Origin: Saxidomus purpurata
Lineage: Eukaryota; Mollusca; Bivalvia; Venerida; Veneridae
Assembly (NCBI GenBank): GCA_022818135.1
Contig: JAFMSR010000009.1
Location: forward strand, 18,061,911-18,125,910
DNA: 64,000 nucleotides
Reading direction: 5' to 3'
In this document: in pieces, positions 1-12,974 of the stretch
How positions within the stretch are numbered: position 1 is the first letter of the stretch
Layout of the letters: each line of letters begins with the position of its first letter
Program-made: the position numbers and the translations under genes
The notes under the pieces: model-generated
What the model saw: the letters and a program-made list of their open reading frames with translations, nothing else
What the model was told of the DNA's origin: nothing
The model's database searches: none

Positions 1-906
1 AGATGCAAAACAGACAGTGATACAACATATAGCGGGGATAGCTGTGAAATATCGAAAATGAGTAGAGAGAAAGAAAGGAAGATAACTCTCGGAGTCCTTA
101 TACCTGTCGTCTGCATTCTTCTTCCTGTGTTAATGTGCACTTGTTTAAAATTAAAACGACATGGGTAAGTTTATTTTATATGAAAAGAATATACAAAACC
201 TTGGCCAAGACGTTGGTTATAAGCAAGTCATAATTGGAGTAACATATTGGCATTTCTCAAAGATTAGAAAAGATTGCCACCAACAAAACATACATTTTAG
301 AGCGGTTTCTTTTCCAAAGAGAGGTGAATAGACAATGTGCAGAACACAAACATTGTTAAGTCAGTACTTGACTGTGTTGACAGTGACCTTCAAAGCTGTT
401 TGGGAAATGTACAAAAAGGCATTATACAATTATTGTTCGACTGTCACATACATGTAGTAGATCTATTGCATTTTGTACACTATGCGACATTGATTAATTC
501 TTTGTGCAGTTACACATATTTCAGTGTTGTACTCCGAAAATACTCGTTAGTACATCTTCTGTCGGAATAATTGGGTAGTACGTCTAGTACTAATAGTACT
601 CAGTACTCCCTTGAGTAAGTACCAAATCATTAAGTTCTTGAGTACTCGGTATTTAACCCATCCCTCCTCGTCAGCTGACTGATTGCAAGCCTCTTTTTAC
701 CTGTGAGCACTGGTCAGTATTGACGGAGGCAACCATTATGAAAAGATAGAACTTGGGTCTTCTAGCGTTGTAAAATAGATTGTGATTAATATTTAGTGTA
801 TTTAAAAGAGATTCTGGGTTGACTGTCGGTATTTTCTTTTTCTTTTTTCAGAAAGTCTGCTAAATCAATGAGGGACAAATACGATTTAAACTCTGGATCG
901 CTTTAA
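1..906 (+). CDS. 3' end of a single-pass membrane protein gene (two exons, partial)
   Basis: Two exons join in frame: 1-164, ending at a GTAAGT donor, and 852-906, after a long T-rich stretch and CAG, ending with TAA at 904-906. Both junctions are phase 2. The roughly 73 visible residues begin with a cysteine pair in an EGF-like spacing (C, then YSGDSCEIS), then a charged stretch (SREKERK), then a hydrophobic segment of about 20 residues starting ITLGVLIPVVCILL and ending near CTCLK. A basic tail follows and ends in YDLNSGSL. This reads as the juxtamembrane EGF-like end, transmembrane helix and short cytoplasmic tail of a type I membrane protein. The N-terminal bulk lies left of the window, so family and ligand cannot be named. 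The splice sites and the hydrophobic segment make a real gene likely. Confidence 0.72.
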
Positions 907-1290
907 CAGTACTTAAGCACTTGCAACAATTAACTACAAAAGAACGAACATTACTTTCATGGAATTCATTTGAATTAAGCATTGTTATAAAGCGACTACC
1001 ATCAGCTGACGTCATAAACATCGTCATGTCGAAATATTGCAATAGGCATAATATATGGGAAGTGATTAGCCGAGTTATTATTAATACCAGCTGTAGATTT
1101 GTTGGAGTATTGCAACCCTACCATGACTTCCGTTTTTAAATCATTATCTGTAGTACAATTGCCATTTGTATAATACGCCTTTTTGGCTCTAATGAAATGG
1201 AAGTACTTTGTCCTAAAACCATATCTCTACCTTATTCCATAGTAATGATCTCGCTTTATAAAAATAGTCGTGTTTTACACTGGATAGAGG
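907..1290. other. probable 3' UTR and intergenic sequence
   Basis: This stretch follows the stop codon of the membrane-protein gene. No open segment with splice sites or protein likeness was seen on either strand, and I could not fix a polyadenylation site. Confidence 0.4.
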
Positions 1291-1299
1291 ACATCATTT

Positions 1300-1800
1300 T
1301 TTTTCTTAAATTCAGAGATGTCCCTTCAAATTAGGAGATATTTCTTTTAATAGAAATGTTTCTCATGTTTTGAAAGATACCTTCCAATGATAAAAAGATA
1401 TATCTCAATGGTATAGAGATATCTCTCTACCGTGCATAGATATCTCTCCTACGTCTAAAGTATCTCTCATACCTAAAACGTTTTCTCTTTAAAATATATA
1501 TTTATTTAAAATAGAGATTATTTTAAATTAGAGAGAGATACCTGTAATTTTGAGAGATATCTCTAAAAATAGAAAGATATCTCTCAAATGATATAAAACA
1601 GATTATCTCTTTAAGCAGAAGAGATGTATCTTAAAGTGTAGGAGGTATCTTTCTGTAATACAAAAATCATTATTTCTATTAAAACTAAAGATATCTCTTT
1701 GAAGTTAGAGAGGTATCTCTTTTTGGAATAAATTGTAAAATGGCTTGCGATACATAAGTTTAAGAATTTAAGGAAATGTACAGAGAGGTAGACCTAGGGT
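1300..1800. repeat. cluster of GAGATATCTC palindromes
   Basis: About 500 bases carry at least a dozen perfect or near copies of AGAGATATCTCT, for example near 1426, 1439, 1551, 1572 and 1687, at irregular spacing of roughly 15-40 bases. Each copy is self-complementary and rich in alternating AT. It looks like a degenerate tandem repeat built on a palindromic core. No coding signal. Confidence 0.6.
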
Positions 1801-1829
1801 TATATCTCTACATTGATTCATGTTATCAT

Positions 1830-3700
1830 TACTATTATTCTAAATTTCCAGTTTTTGATGAGTTTTAAATCGTTTCCAGTGATGATTTTTAAGTTGTTTA
1901 ATTTTACTTGAAATTGATGTTAAATCAGTTAACTCTTATCGGGACATGTTTCTTTTTAAATTCACGAGGAGTTAGGATTCGGCAAGGGGCTCACGTTTCC
2001 AACACCATCTTTGCTGCTCCCCATGGACGGATAATCTTACAATAACAATTATCCTGTAAAAAATATTAAGCTATATTAAATGTCTCGATTTAAACCTCTC
2101 TTGTGTTTTATTCACAAAGATTTCTCCTATTGGAAAACGGTCCCACTTTTTGCAGATACTCCTTTGGTTTTGAAAGAATCATTATATTTCCTTCTACAGT
2201 CCGTACCTCAATTCACACAAATAATCAAGTTCTCGAAATAGAGCACCGTGAGCTCAGGATTTCATTACCCTCCAAATTTCTTATAACTTCTTTGCTAAAG
2301 TTTGCAGTGAGTGCTGAAGTTTCTTTCAACGGTAAACTGGATTTGAATTTGTTCAAATACAATGTTTACTAGGTAATTTAACTGTTATTTATAAAGGCTG
2401 AATGGTGCTTGGATGCGCTTGAGCCGGATTCAAACTTGGAAACACAAGATCATAAAGGATAACTGTTGTTTTCTGGTATTGTTACAGTGTCCGATAATAA
2501 GTGCATTGTGTCGAAAGGGTATCCTTGAACTTCATATTGTTCAAAGGTCAATACGTTTCTTATATTTTTCATTGATGTTAGTGGACATTTTCGCTATCGT
2601 AATACTTTGCCATTGTTGAGCTCTGCTGTGCGAAGTCCTGAACGTCGTGGTGTTTGCAGTCACAGTATTTATATATCAAGTATTGCACAGGGAAGCGCGA
2701 CTCCAGACATGAGAAAGGCGATCGTTAGACAGACATGAGATAAATACCGGTCTAAATCCGCTACAGTTATAAGATATACATTTTGCTGTTCTCAGAGCTT
2801 AATTTATATTAATTATAAAGCGTCTCGAAACATTTACATGTTTATTTGATACAATTGTGCATGTAGGTTATACAGATGCAAATCTAGGTCAGCACAACAA
2901 AAGAAAAACATGAATTAAATATAACTTAAGAAATTTTCTGAAGCATGTTGCTACTAAAGTTTAATTGTGATAACCGACAGTATATAAAAATCGTAACAAA
3001 CAGTTGAAGATCGGCAAGTCAAAATTTATAAGTGCTCGTTTCTAAACTCTTTTTACCTGGTAGAGTATTTAAATGAGATTTTGATCATGTTGTAATTGAT
3101 ATGTTTTTAAGTCATTTGTCTATCTGGTTTATGTTTAAGCGCGCCAGATATTTTATCCACGTAACATATGCTTATCAATAAGAACCCACTAACAGCCACT
3201 ATTTCGAAAAATAACGTTAGCAATGTTAATGTAGTTACATGTAATTTTGTACATTGTGTACTTGTTTAAGTGTCTTTTTTTAAATGTTTCAAGAAAGAAA
3301 GTATAATATTGCCATAGATAATGCTAATGAATTTGCAAAGAAAACATTTTTTAACTTTAAGAATTTGATCCATTGGCTTCCTTTGTTTATCGCAGTATAT
3401 TTACATTTTGCTACCGTTTGTCATAACTTATGTTGAATTTGTGTTGACTTCATTCATTTATCTTTGGATTAAACCGCTCTTATCGGCAAAGATAATAAAG
3501 ATAATATTTTTAGTTATCACCTCTCACACTATAATTATGATCAAAGATGTAATTTTGAGTATTTGTTGCAAAAAAGTGAGTAAATCTGACTCAATGTCGT
3601 GAACACAACCGGTACGGTGTTTCCGTACGCAAGTATAGTCAACCATGATGGCGGAAGAAAACGATCAAACAAGATATGTGCCAATCAAGCTCAGAATTGT
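1830..3700. other. no gene seen
   Basis: AT-rich sequence with only short chance open frames on both strands. I see no splice-flanked coding exon, no RNA gene and no clear repeat. Confidence 0.4.
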
Positions 3701-3714
3701 ATCTTTAACATTTA

Positions 3715-5095
3715 GTATTAAAAATTTACTAGTCTGATACCCTTGATATTTACTGGTCTGATAATTAAGTATAAATGTTTAGGGGTCAGCTTCCTTTAAC
3801 ATTTAAGGGTCTGATACTCGGAATAATAAGAAGTCCGATACCTTTATCATTTAGAGGTCAGATGCCTTAAACATTTTGGAGTCTGATACTTTTAACATTT
3901 AGGGGTCTGTTACACGAAATATTTAGGAGTCTGATTCCTTCAACATTTAGGGGTCTGATACCCGGAATATTTAGCAGTCTGACACCTTTAACATTTAGGG
4001 GTATGATACCTGGAACATTTAGGGGCCTGGAACATTTAGAAGTCTGATACCTTCAACATTTAGGGGTCTGATACCTTTAATATTTAGCAGTCTGACACCT
4101 TCTTTAACATTTAGGGGTCTGATACCTGGAATATTTAGGGGCCTGGAACATTTAGCAGTCTGATACCTTCAACATTTAGGGGTCTGATACCCGGAATATT
4201 TAGCAGTCTGACACCTTTAACATTTAGGGGTATGATACCTGGAACATTTAGGGGCCTGGAACATTTAGAAGTCTGATACCTTCAACATTTAGGGGTCTGA
4301 TACCTTTAATATTTAGCAGTCTGACACCTTCAACATTTAGCAGTCTGACACCTTTAACTTTTAGGGGTCTGATACCTTTAACATTTAGCAGTCTGATACC
4401 TGGCACATTTAGCAGTCTGATACCTTTAATATTTAGCAGTCTGACACCTTCAACATTTAGCAGCCTGACACCTTTAACTTTTAGGGGTGTGATACCTTTA
4501 ACATTTAGCAGTCTGATACCTTCAACATTTAGGGGTCTGATACCTTTACCATTTAGCAGTCTGATACCTTCAACATTTAGGGGTCTGATACCTTTAACAT
4601 TTAGCAGTCTGATACCTTCAACATTTAGAGGGTCTGATCCAACCTTCAATATTTAGCAGGCAGATACCTTTAACATTTAGCAGTCTGATACCTGGGACAT
4701 TTAGCAGTCTGATACCTTCAACATTTAGGGGTCTGATACCTTTAATATTTAGCTGTCTGACACCTTCAACATTTAGCAGTCTGACACCTTTAACATTTAG
4801 GGGTCTGATACCTTTAACATTTAGGGGTCTGATACCTTTAACATTTAGGGGTCTGATACCTTTAACATTTAGCAGTCTGATACCTGGAGCATTTAGCAGT
4901 CTGATACCTGAAAAAAATAGTGGTTTGATGCCCAAAATATTTAGGGGTCTGATACCTTTAACATTTAACAGTCTGATACCTGAAAAAAATAGTGGTTTGA
5001 TGCCCAAAATATTTAGGGGTCTGATACCTTTAACATTTAACAGTCTGATACCTGAAAAAATTATGCCTGGAATATTTACGGGTCTGCTTTCTTAA
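3715..5095. repeat. 24-bp minisatellite array
   Basis: More than 50 tandem copies of a 24-bp unit with consensus near ACATTTAGCAGTCTGATACC plus four bases. Alternating subtypes carry TTTAGGGG or TTTAGCAG. Because the unit is a multiple of three and lacks stops in some minus-strand frames, it translates into an 8-residue repeat like GIRLLNVK over 4248-5007. Two overlapping frames are open and there is no start context or splice structure, so I treat the open frames as a consequence of the repeat. Confidence 0.9.
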
Positions 5096-5109
5096 AACAA
5101 CAGTTTAGC

Positions 5110-7050
5110 GGTCTCATACCAGTCAAATCGATGTTAATACGATTTAGTATAACAGTTTCTAAAATTAATCTTACTGCAAAAGCAGCAGAAAAAATTAACT
5201 CTTGTACTTCTTGATATTTTTAACAAAAATCTAGGCAGTGGATACTGTATACTGTAAGGGGAAGTAACCGCTGCGGGGAGTTTGAATGGCTTGAAGAGAA
5301 CAAAAGGAGGTTACTCTGGTTTTCCTAACTTAAGTCAGTACGACTTGTCTCTCTCAAATGTTTTGAGAACAGAATGATGTGTAATGTTTAAAATACTGGG
5401 AGGAAGTTTTTTTCAACATTGGTAAAATGCCCCGTGTGGACTTACTGTTTAAAAGAAAGAGTGCTTAAAGACAGTCAACACCTCCTTCGTAAGTCCCTCA
5501 CTTTAGAGAATTATGTTAAAGTTGAAGAGTTTTATCAAAATAAATGTTTTAAGAAAGAAAAAAAGAAAATGTCTCAGACTGTAGATCAAGTAACTCACTT
5601 GAGTAATTTATTTACATAGCAAACCACTTTAAATTATTCAATTTGCAAAAGAAAAAGCAAACCTTTATGGTATTACATTAATAATAGGCTTACTATCCTA
5701 TATGTTAAATATACATGTGTATGCTATATTGAAAAGCAGTGAACTTAATAATTTTCTTAATTTTTATTTTTATTATTATGGAGAACTGATAAACAAGACA
5801 CGAATACAAATTTATTAGCAAACATTTACGTTTACAGTATTTGTCACAATAAAATAAAATAAGAGTTCAATGCCAGGTTCAAATAAGTGCAAACTATCAG
5901 TCAAACTTTATGTGTGTAACTACGCTTAACATGACTGATATCCCATGCCACGTTGACTTTACTCAGGCATAATAATGTTTGATAATCAAGCAATGTTGAT
6001 GCATACCATTCTGTCGTAACTTACGTTATTGTCTATCTTTAACATGTTATTTCATTTTAAAACGAAAGATAAGAAACGGCTTTTGCACAAATAATTTTCA
6101 GTATTTTTTTATCTCGAGTATTCAAACAACATGTTTAATTTGATTCAAACTTCCTATTACATGTAAAGTTAGTGTTTATCCCTATCTGAATGGTGCAGAA
6201 TTTCTCAATACTGGTCTATAAGTGAAGGTGGTCCTTCACATCTGTTTGACTACATAAGTTGTATGTCCAAATATATCTTTTCACTTATTCCAGAATAACA
6301 CCCATATTTTCCGATCTATGGTACATGTATATGAATGTGCAATTTAAAGGGACATTCTCTACAACGAGCAAATTATTTTCCCAAAACGTTAAATATCAAA
6401 TGTTATGTTGTGTTTTATAAACAAAAAAGATAATAACCTAGGTTTTCAAGAAGAACATACATCAAGAAATGTGACATTAACGCGAAGATTGTCAACAAAG
6501 CAACGTTATTTGAAACAAGTGTTTATTAAAGTTTTACTGAACTACAACATGTACGATTATGCTAACTTCACCTATGTTTCCTGGATATTTTTAGCTAAAA
6601 CTTTCAGTGTTTGTAGTAATCATTTTAATTATCTGACTAAAACTTATTTTGCAGTTATTGATATTGATAACAGATTAGGGTTTGTCTCTTTAAAGTCCTT
6701 AACATGTTCCGCTACAATCGTTCCTGTTTCTCTTTCACATGTCTACATCCCACAATTATACTGTCCCACAGCAACAATGTCGCATACTGGACAGAGTGTA
6801 GCCAACACAGTTTAAAATACAGCATGAAAAATTACTGTAAACCAAAGAATTTTCACGTCTATCACTTTTCGTGATTTACCAATTTCGTGCCATAAGGAGA
6901 ATTTTAAATTTTGCGTACTCGTATCAACAAAATACAAAACGGACGGAGATTTTTTTCTGAAGTAAAGAAAACTGATCTGTACACTCTTGTAAGTGCTAAA
7001 AACTGGTCTCTGTGGAAAGAGTGAAACTTACATGGTTTACAGCATGAAAG
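5110..7050. other. no gene seen
   Basis: AT-rich sequence. A 136-codon plus-strand open frame at 6405-6815 has no domain, low-complexity bias or splice context suggesting a protein. Confidence 0.4.
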
Positions 7051-7054
7051 CATT

Positions 7055-7165
7055 ATTATTATTACTTATTACAATTATTATAGTTATTGTTATTATTATT
7101 GTTATTATTATTATTATTATTATTATCGTGATAGTTATCATGATTGTTATGGTTATTATAAGCAC
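7055..7165. repeat. (ATT)n microsatellite with interruptions
   Basis: A run dominated by ATT and GTT trinucleotides, about 100 bases. A hydrophobic I/V-rich open frame across it is an artefact of the repeat. Confidence 0.85.
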
Positions 7166-7169
7166 ATCA

Positions 7170-9270
7170 ATTCATTCTCTATCTTAAACTGCCTAACCTG
7201 AAATCTGCTGAGTAAGCAACTTTGATTCAGAAGGACAATACTATTGGGGATGGCGTCGCATGCGGAAGAAACAGGGAACAGGTCATACATTTAAATTGCT
7301 AATACCATTTCTGTCCAAAAGATTTACGTTTAAATCTGAGATCTATGTAAATAATCTCTAACAATATTATTGAAATGATTGATATGACTGCTACCAAACT
7401 TGAAATTTTCAGCTAAAACTTCCAGTAAACCTCAGTAAAATTAGCATAATCGTACATGGTGTAGTTTCGTAACATTTTGGTGGATAACGAATTATTATGA
7501 AACGTTGCTGTATTGATATATGTACGTTAACGAGACATTTTTTGATATATGTTTTGAAAAACTTATTTATTTCTTTTTACTTACATTTCACTAACTTTTT
7601 AAATGTACTAATCTGCTCGTTGTAGTAAAAACCCCTTTAAATAACAACGTAATTGAATTTTTTCAAATTAGATGAAGTGTAAAAATTGAGATAATTTGTT
7701 AAAAAATATATTCTCAGTGAAAATACATGGTACATGTAGCAGTAGTTTATACCGCACTCCAGAGTTGGAATTACCAAAAGTGCCATTCGTTCAAAGAAGC
7801 GTTAATTATAACAACTTCGAAACACTTGTTTTCCTTGTACAGGTTCGACTGTATAAGATTAACTATAAGCATTAGAAAATGACCCAAATAATACAGTTAT
7901 ACCTGCATTAAAGCCCCGGATGACACTTTGCTAACATAACCAGTTACAGGTAGAATAATGGCAGTGTTCTTACTACAAGGTCGATTTAGTCAGAAAAACA
8001 TCTGTAAAATAACTATTTTGAACAGATAGCTATACAAAGTCCAGTTAGATTCCTGAGTTTCTGTATTTCATCGTAGCAAATATAAAGCTTTAAACGTGAA
8101 ATTGCATATAAACATACACGTGTACAGTAATATTAAATTTTCAATCGATTGCTTGCAACCACCGATCCATAGTTAGATATCAGTCTTAGTTGGCCTTTTA
8201 AAAATTAAAGGCAACCGGCAACATCAAAAAATACTACACAATCATCACAAAAAAAAAATTTTCCGAAAGTGTTCATTATATCAGTGAAATAATACTGGGC
8301 ATATTTACAACATGAAACTCTTTTTTGAAATGAAGGGCACTGTCAGTGACTGTTTGTCTTTAACGTTCGTGATATAAAAAATAGTAACCTCCGATTTAGT
8401 TAAAAATTATTTTATAAGTCATGCATGGTGTCTCAATGAAGAGCTTCTCGGCATACATTAGTTGTTGTTGTTGTTGTTGTTGTACACGTCAACTGTCATG
8501 CTACAATGCAACAGGGCGGATACTTATATATCCTTCCATCCAATAATCAAACCCTTAAAATAAAAACAGACACATCGACAATTAGTAATCAGAATTAATA
8601 AAAAATACATATACATGTTTTTGTCATAACAGGGATAACTTTCAAATACATATATCAAATCTAAACTTTCAATGAAAATACATCCACCTTGAAAAATGAA
8701 GAAAATATTTATGAATGGCGTATATGTAATATAATTGACTCTCACGCTGCTGGTGGTAAAAGAAGTCTGACTTTTCGGCGAGTGTAGATCATGATCTGAC
8801 GCGGAACATGTTGTTCAATGTGAGCAAACCCTGTGTACTAGCAGTGATACCAGTACTTTCCAAATTGAATGACAGACAAGTTCGTTTAGAAAGTGTTTAA
8901 AGTGTATGAAAATGTGTAACCTCCCTTGGTCTACCTGTGTAGGCATCCACTTTTGGAGCGGATGGTTTGTGGTCGTAGGTTTGAATCCTTACTGGGGTTC
9001 GTTTCAACAAGGCGTCGTTTGGTGAGATACCTGTGTTTATAAACAAGATATAGTGTATATTTACCTGGTTCGTAATTTACCGCCAATCATTCTTACATGT
9101 GATCTTCCTGTCCTGCATTCGTGATACGTTTTAGTACCTGAAATGTAAATGTAATATTCATTACTAATGTTCCATCATTTTAAAAGAATCATACACATGC
9201 TTGTAGAAGTCAAATAGGTTTGTTTAAAATATATAAATAGTGACTACTACAGTAACGCGCTGCACCTTAC
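7170..9270. other. no gene seen; short repeats
   Basis: It holds a short (GTT)n run at about 8461-8482, a single AGTGTAGATCATGATC core at 8780-8796 like those in the arrays further right, and a tRNA-like box-B fragment (GGTTTGAATCC) near 8985. No coding exon recognised. Confidence 0.4.
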
Positions 9271-9284
9271 ACATGTTTGCATGT

Positions 9285-9470
9285 TGAGTGTCTGGTTAGC
9301 GCAGTACATAACGCATTCGCTTGTCACCAGTACAGGACGGGTTCGATCCCTAATATGGGTCCTATATGGGACAATAGAAGGGTGCTAGACCGGACTGGTG
9401 GGGTTTCTCCGTGCTCTCTCCAGTTTCCACCCACAGTAAGGCCAGCATACGCTTACATCTAAAGCTCTTG
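9285..9470 (+). mobile_element. tRNA-derived SINE-like fragment
   Basis: An A-box-like stretch (TGGTTAGCGCAGTAC) is followed about 40 bases later by a canonical B box (GGGTTCGATCCC) and a non-tRNA body. There is no complementary acceptor stem, so this is a SINE-like copy, not a tRNA gene. Confidence 0.55.
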
Positions 9471-10269
9471 CGTTTGCTGTTATTTGTTTCTTGCGGAGTT
9501 TAAATACTATTAATAATTATAATCATCTCCAAAACTTCTGACCATACATGAATGAAACCTTACAGGAGCGACTGGCACCACGCCTAGCTATCTGTGCACT
9601 ATCTTGGCAGATTTCGTTCGGATTATTTGTCACAGAGTTATGGCCTTTTGTTTTGTTTCCAATACCAACTTACAAACAGAAAGTTTTGAGCGCGCTTTAT
9701 CTCCAAAACCACTGGAAAGTATTGATTGAGACTTTTCAGGAGTGATTGGTACTGAGTCTTGTTGCGCTTCAAATTTAAAGTTTAATACTGAGGTAAAATC
9801 ATACGTATATAGGAATGAAACTATGAGTTTGTACATTGATTATAATTACCTCAACAAGATCAGTCTGAGCCAATGAGATTCGGGCAAGACAAAGAAGTAC
9901 TTGTTTGCGGTCTTGTCTAAGGTGTCTTCCTTCACGAGCTTGTGAATTCTGTAGTGAGCAAACGATTTCGTCATAATCTACATGTACATACATTTATTGT
10001 ACCATCTGCCACACACTAGATTCCTCGTGCTGAACATAAGACGACAATCTGGCTCCATCTTGATGACACCGACCATGAATACACCTGCCCTAGGGAAATC
10101 TGCATTTACCTACAAAAAGTATCAATTTATTACAAATGCAGAACGGCCACTGTACTTGCATTTGTTGACAGTTGAATATCGACTGAATCATTACCTGGTC
10201 CATTATTTGGAAGTAAAACATGTATGTAATAATGCTCAGTTTGAAAATGAATGAATTATAATTCAAACT

Positions 10270-12660
10270 TAAGTTAGTCTGTCTTTGTGACCAGTGTAGA
10301 TTATGATCATCAGGCGAAATCGACTGAATCATTCCCATAGTTCTGAAGTAATACATGCATATGACTCGTGCTTTCAAAATGTTTTAATTCAATTATTAAA
10401 AATTCAAAATCTACCGATGACATCAAGTGATTCTCGCCTTGTGACCAGTGTAGATCATGATCAGCTCGTACATCGATATCGTCTGGTTCTAGTCGGTTTA
10501 GTCGCAACCAAATTCTGTTGCCATGTACGTTTCACAAAACGAATATGTTGTACCTGTAAGCTCGTATTATTTCATAACAATACCCCCTTTTCATTTTTTA
10601 AAATGCTTAAGTCGTGTATTAAACTGATTATATGTGTAGTGTATATACAGTTGACGCTGCAACCAGCCAATAATATTAGGATAGTGACTATTTAACATTT
10701 ACTGCTGACGACAATGACTCCCTTTTGGGTGACCTAGGCGACCACAATCAGCCTAAACAGTATGAATAAATAATTCGAAACAACACTGCCGGCGACAAGT
10801 TTTCCTGTTCAAGTATCACGGTACAATACTCATAAAATAGTCAGTGTAAAATAAGTAAATTTAAACAAACTTCTCTCAGACGACACAGCCGTCCTCCGTT
10901 TCCAGTGCAGATCATGATCACTTTGCATATCGATGTCGTCAGGTGGCACTCGGTTAATTCGTCTCCACTGGTCTGTTGTAATTACCACAAACGAATGCTC
11001 TGTACCTATAAACTTTTATTATTTTAAAACAAAACGTCTTATCCCATTCGAAATTGTGTTTCTTTACTTTTCTTATAATAAATATAGTAGATTCAAGTAT
11101 GTTTAAATGTGTTTATACAGTCGAATATGTAGCCATCCAAGAATATAACAAGATAGGTCATGAATCATTTTCTCAGCTGGCGACTTTGCGAGTAGTTCGA
11201 CTTTAATGAAACTATATAGCCGATGTTAAAGATGTTAACTAATAAATTCAAAACTAACCTGGCGATGATACGTGAATGCCTTTGCGACCATAGCGGATTA
11301 TAATCATGTGATATCTCGTTGTAAAATAAGTAAGTTCTAACCACTGGAGGTGAGCGACCAATGTAGACCATAGTTAAGATATACGCTGGAGTCGTCTGGT
11401 GGAAATTTGTTGACTAACTACCAAAATTCTGTCGCATTCTGTACCTGTAAACTTGTAATTTTATAACAGTACCACCGTTTCATTCTGTTGAAATTTCTTT
11501 AATGTATTATCTGATTATTAGTACTTAATACAATTTAATAAGCTTTCAAATAGCTGTCAAATACTTATAGAATGTCTTATTTAAACGTAGCTTTAGCCAG
11601 CAAAGAAGAAACACGAAGAGTGATCAGTTAGCACTTGTTTACACAAATCGATGTAAAATAAGAAAGTTATAACAAACCCGGTGAAGTCGAAATAGCCGTC
11701 CTTCGCGAGCAGTGTAGACCATGATTAGCTTGCATATCCGTGTCGTCAGGTGGCAATCGGTTGATTCGCTACCAACTTCTGTTGTGTGTTTTACAAACGA
11801 CTATCGACTATTCTCTATCTGTAAACTTGAATCTTTTTGTAACAGTACATTTAATAATGTGCATTTGTCTTGTCATACATACTATTTTAAACAAGATTTG
11901 AACTGTGCAATATTGAATATAACAACAGAGGCAATTTTACATTTACTCTCTCGGCGACAAATGGTTTGCGACTAGAATGGAAAATAATCATTTGAGATGA
12001 TCTGTGTAAAAAAATTAAGTTATAACAAACCCGGTTGCGGGGACAAAAACATTCTCAGTAGATCATGGTTCATGTGCACATCGGCATCGTCAGTCGGCAA
12101 TCGGTTCTTTTGGTGTTAAAATTGCTGTACGTTTAACAAACGAATATTCTTTCTGTACCTATAAACTAAAGCATACAAAATGAATTAATCTGTATGTAAA
12201 CTATGACATATGTATAGAAAGTCCAGCCGAAGCTGCAGCAAGCACATAATATAATATAACAAGAGCGATCAGTTGTCAGAATCAGTAATTTAATTCAATT
12301 GTGAGATTTCCAACAAGCATTATGTTACCTTGCGTATATATTATTTTCATTATAGAACGTACCTTTCATTATCTTTGACATGAATACGTAATACATGTAT
12401 ATATTTGACTTTAAAATTATTTTCTCCGAAAGTCCGTCTTGAATATATATTAAGCCAAACAAAAAAGTATAAAAGTAGACATTTAAACCTGTTTGGCTAA
12501 GAACAAATGGGTCTGCATTGAAGACCAGTGTAGACTATGATTAACTTAGTACGATAGGAAAACATTGGATGAATCAGCACCATAATTCTGTGCTATGACT
12601 TGTAAACGAATAATCTGCACCTGTAACTCGATGTATATTTAGTAAGTTTTAACTAACCTG
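10270..12660 (-). repeat. tandem array of exon-like repeats
   Basis: At least six diverged copies, about 150-450 bases apart. Read on the minus strand, a copy has a T-rich TTTACAG or TTTATAG, then GTACAGAATATTCGTTTGT, a body of about 130 bases containing GATCATGATCTACACTGG, and then GG followed by GTTTGTTATAAC. This imitates acceptor, exon and donor. Acceptor-like sites lie near 10554, 11005, 11444, 11816, 12158 and 12620. One copy (about 11005-10867) is open throughout and encodes PPDDIDMQSDHDLHW; a neighbour encodes EPDDIDVRADHDLHW but has an upstream frameshift. Other copies carry stops. Either a decayed tandem-exon gene or a repeat derived from the dispersed GATCATGATC element. Confidence 0.55.
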
Positions 12661-12689
12661 ACCAGTGTTACTCATAATCAGCATGTAAA

Positions 12690-12919
12690 ATTTATCAGTC
12701 TAAACTATCATGCCGAAGACTAGTGAGACGTAACTTTCAAATCATTATTAACAATTTCGAAAATGTTAGTAAGCAATTGTAAACTACCCTGCCGACGAGA
12801 AGTGTGTCAGCATATCAGAATGTTCTACAAATTTAAAATAGATGTAACATCTAAACTATTCTACCGACAATTAGTATGTCGACATTTCCCACCTGTATGT
12901 ATCTTTACCAGCATGTTAA

Positions 12920-12974
<55 letters not shown>

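Noticed and set aside
4248..5007. Long minus-strand open frames with octad repeats
   Set aside because: They follow from a 24-bp minisatellite without stops; two overlapping frames are equally open, and there are no splice sites or start context.
6405..6815. 136-codon plus-strand open frame
   Set aside because: No motif, no domain, codon make-up like the surrounding AT-rich DNA, no splice sites.
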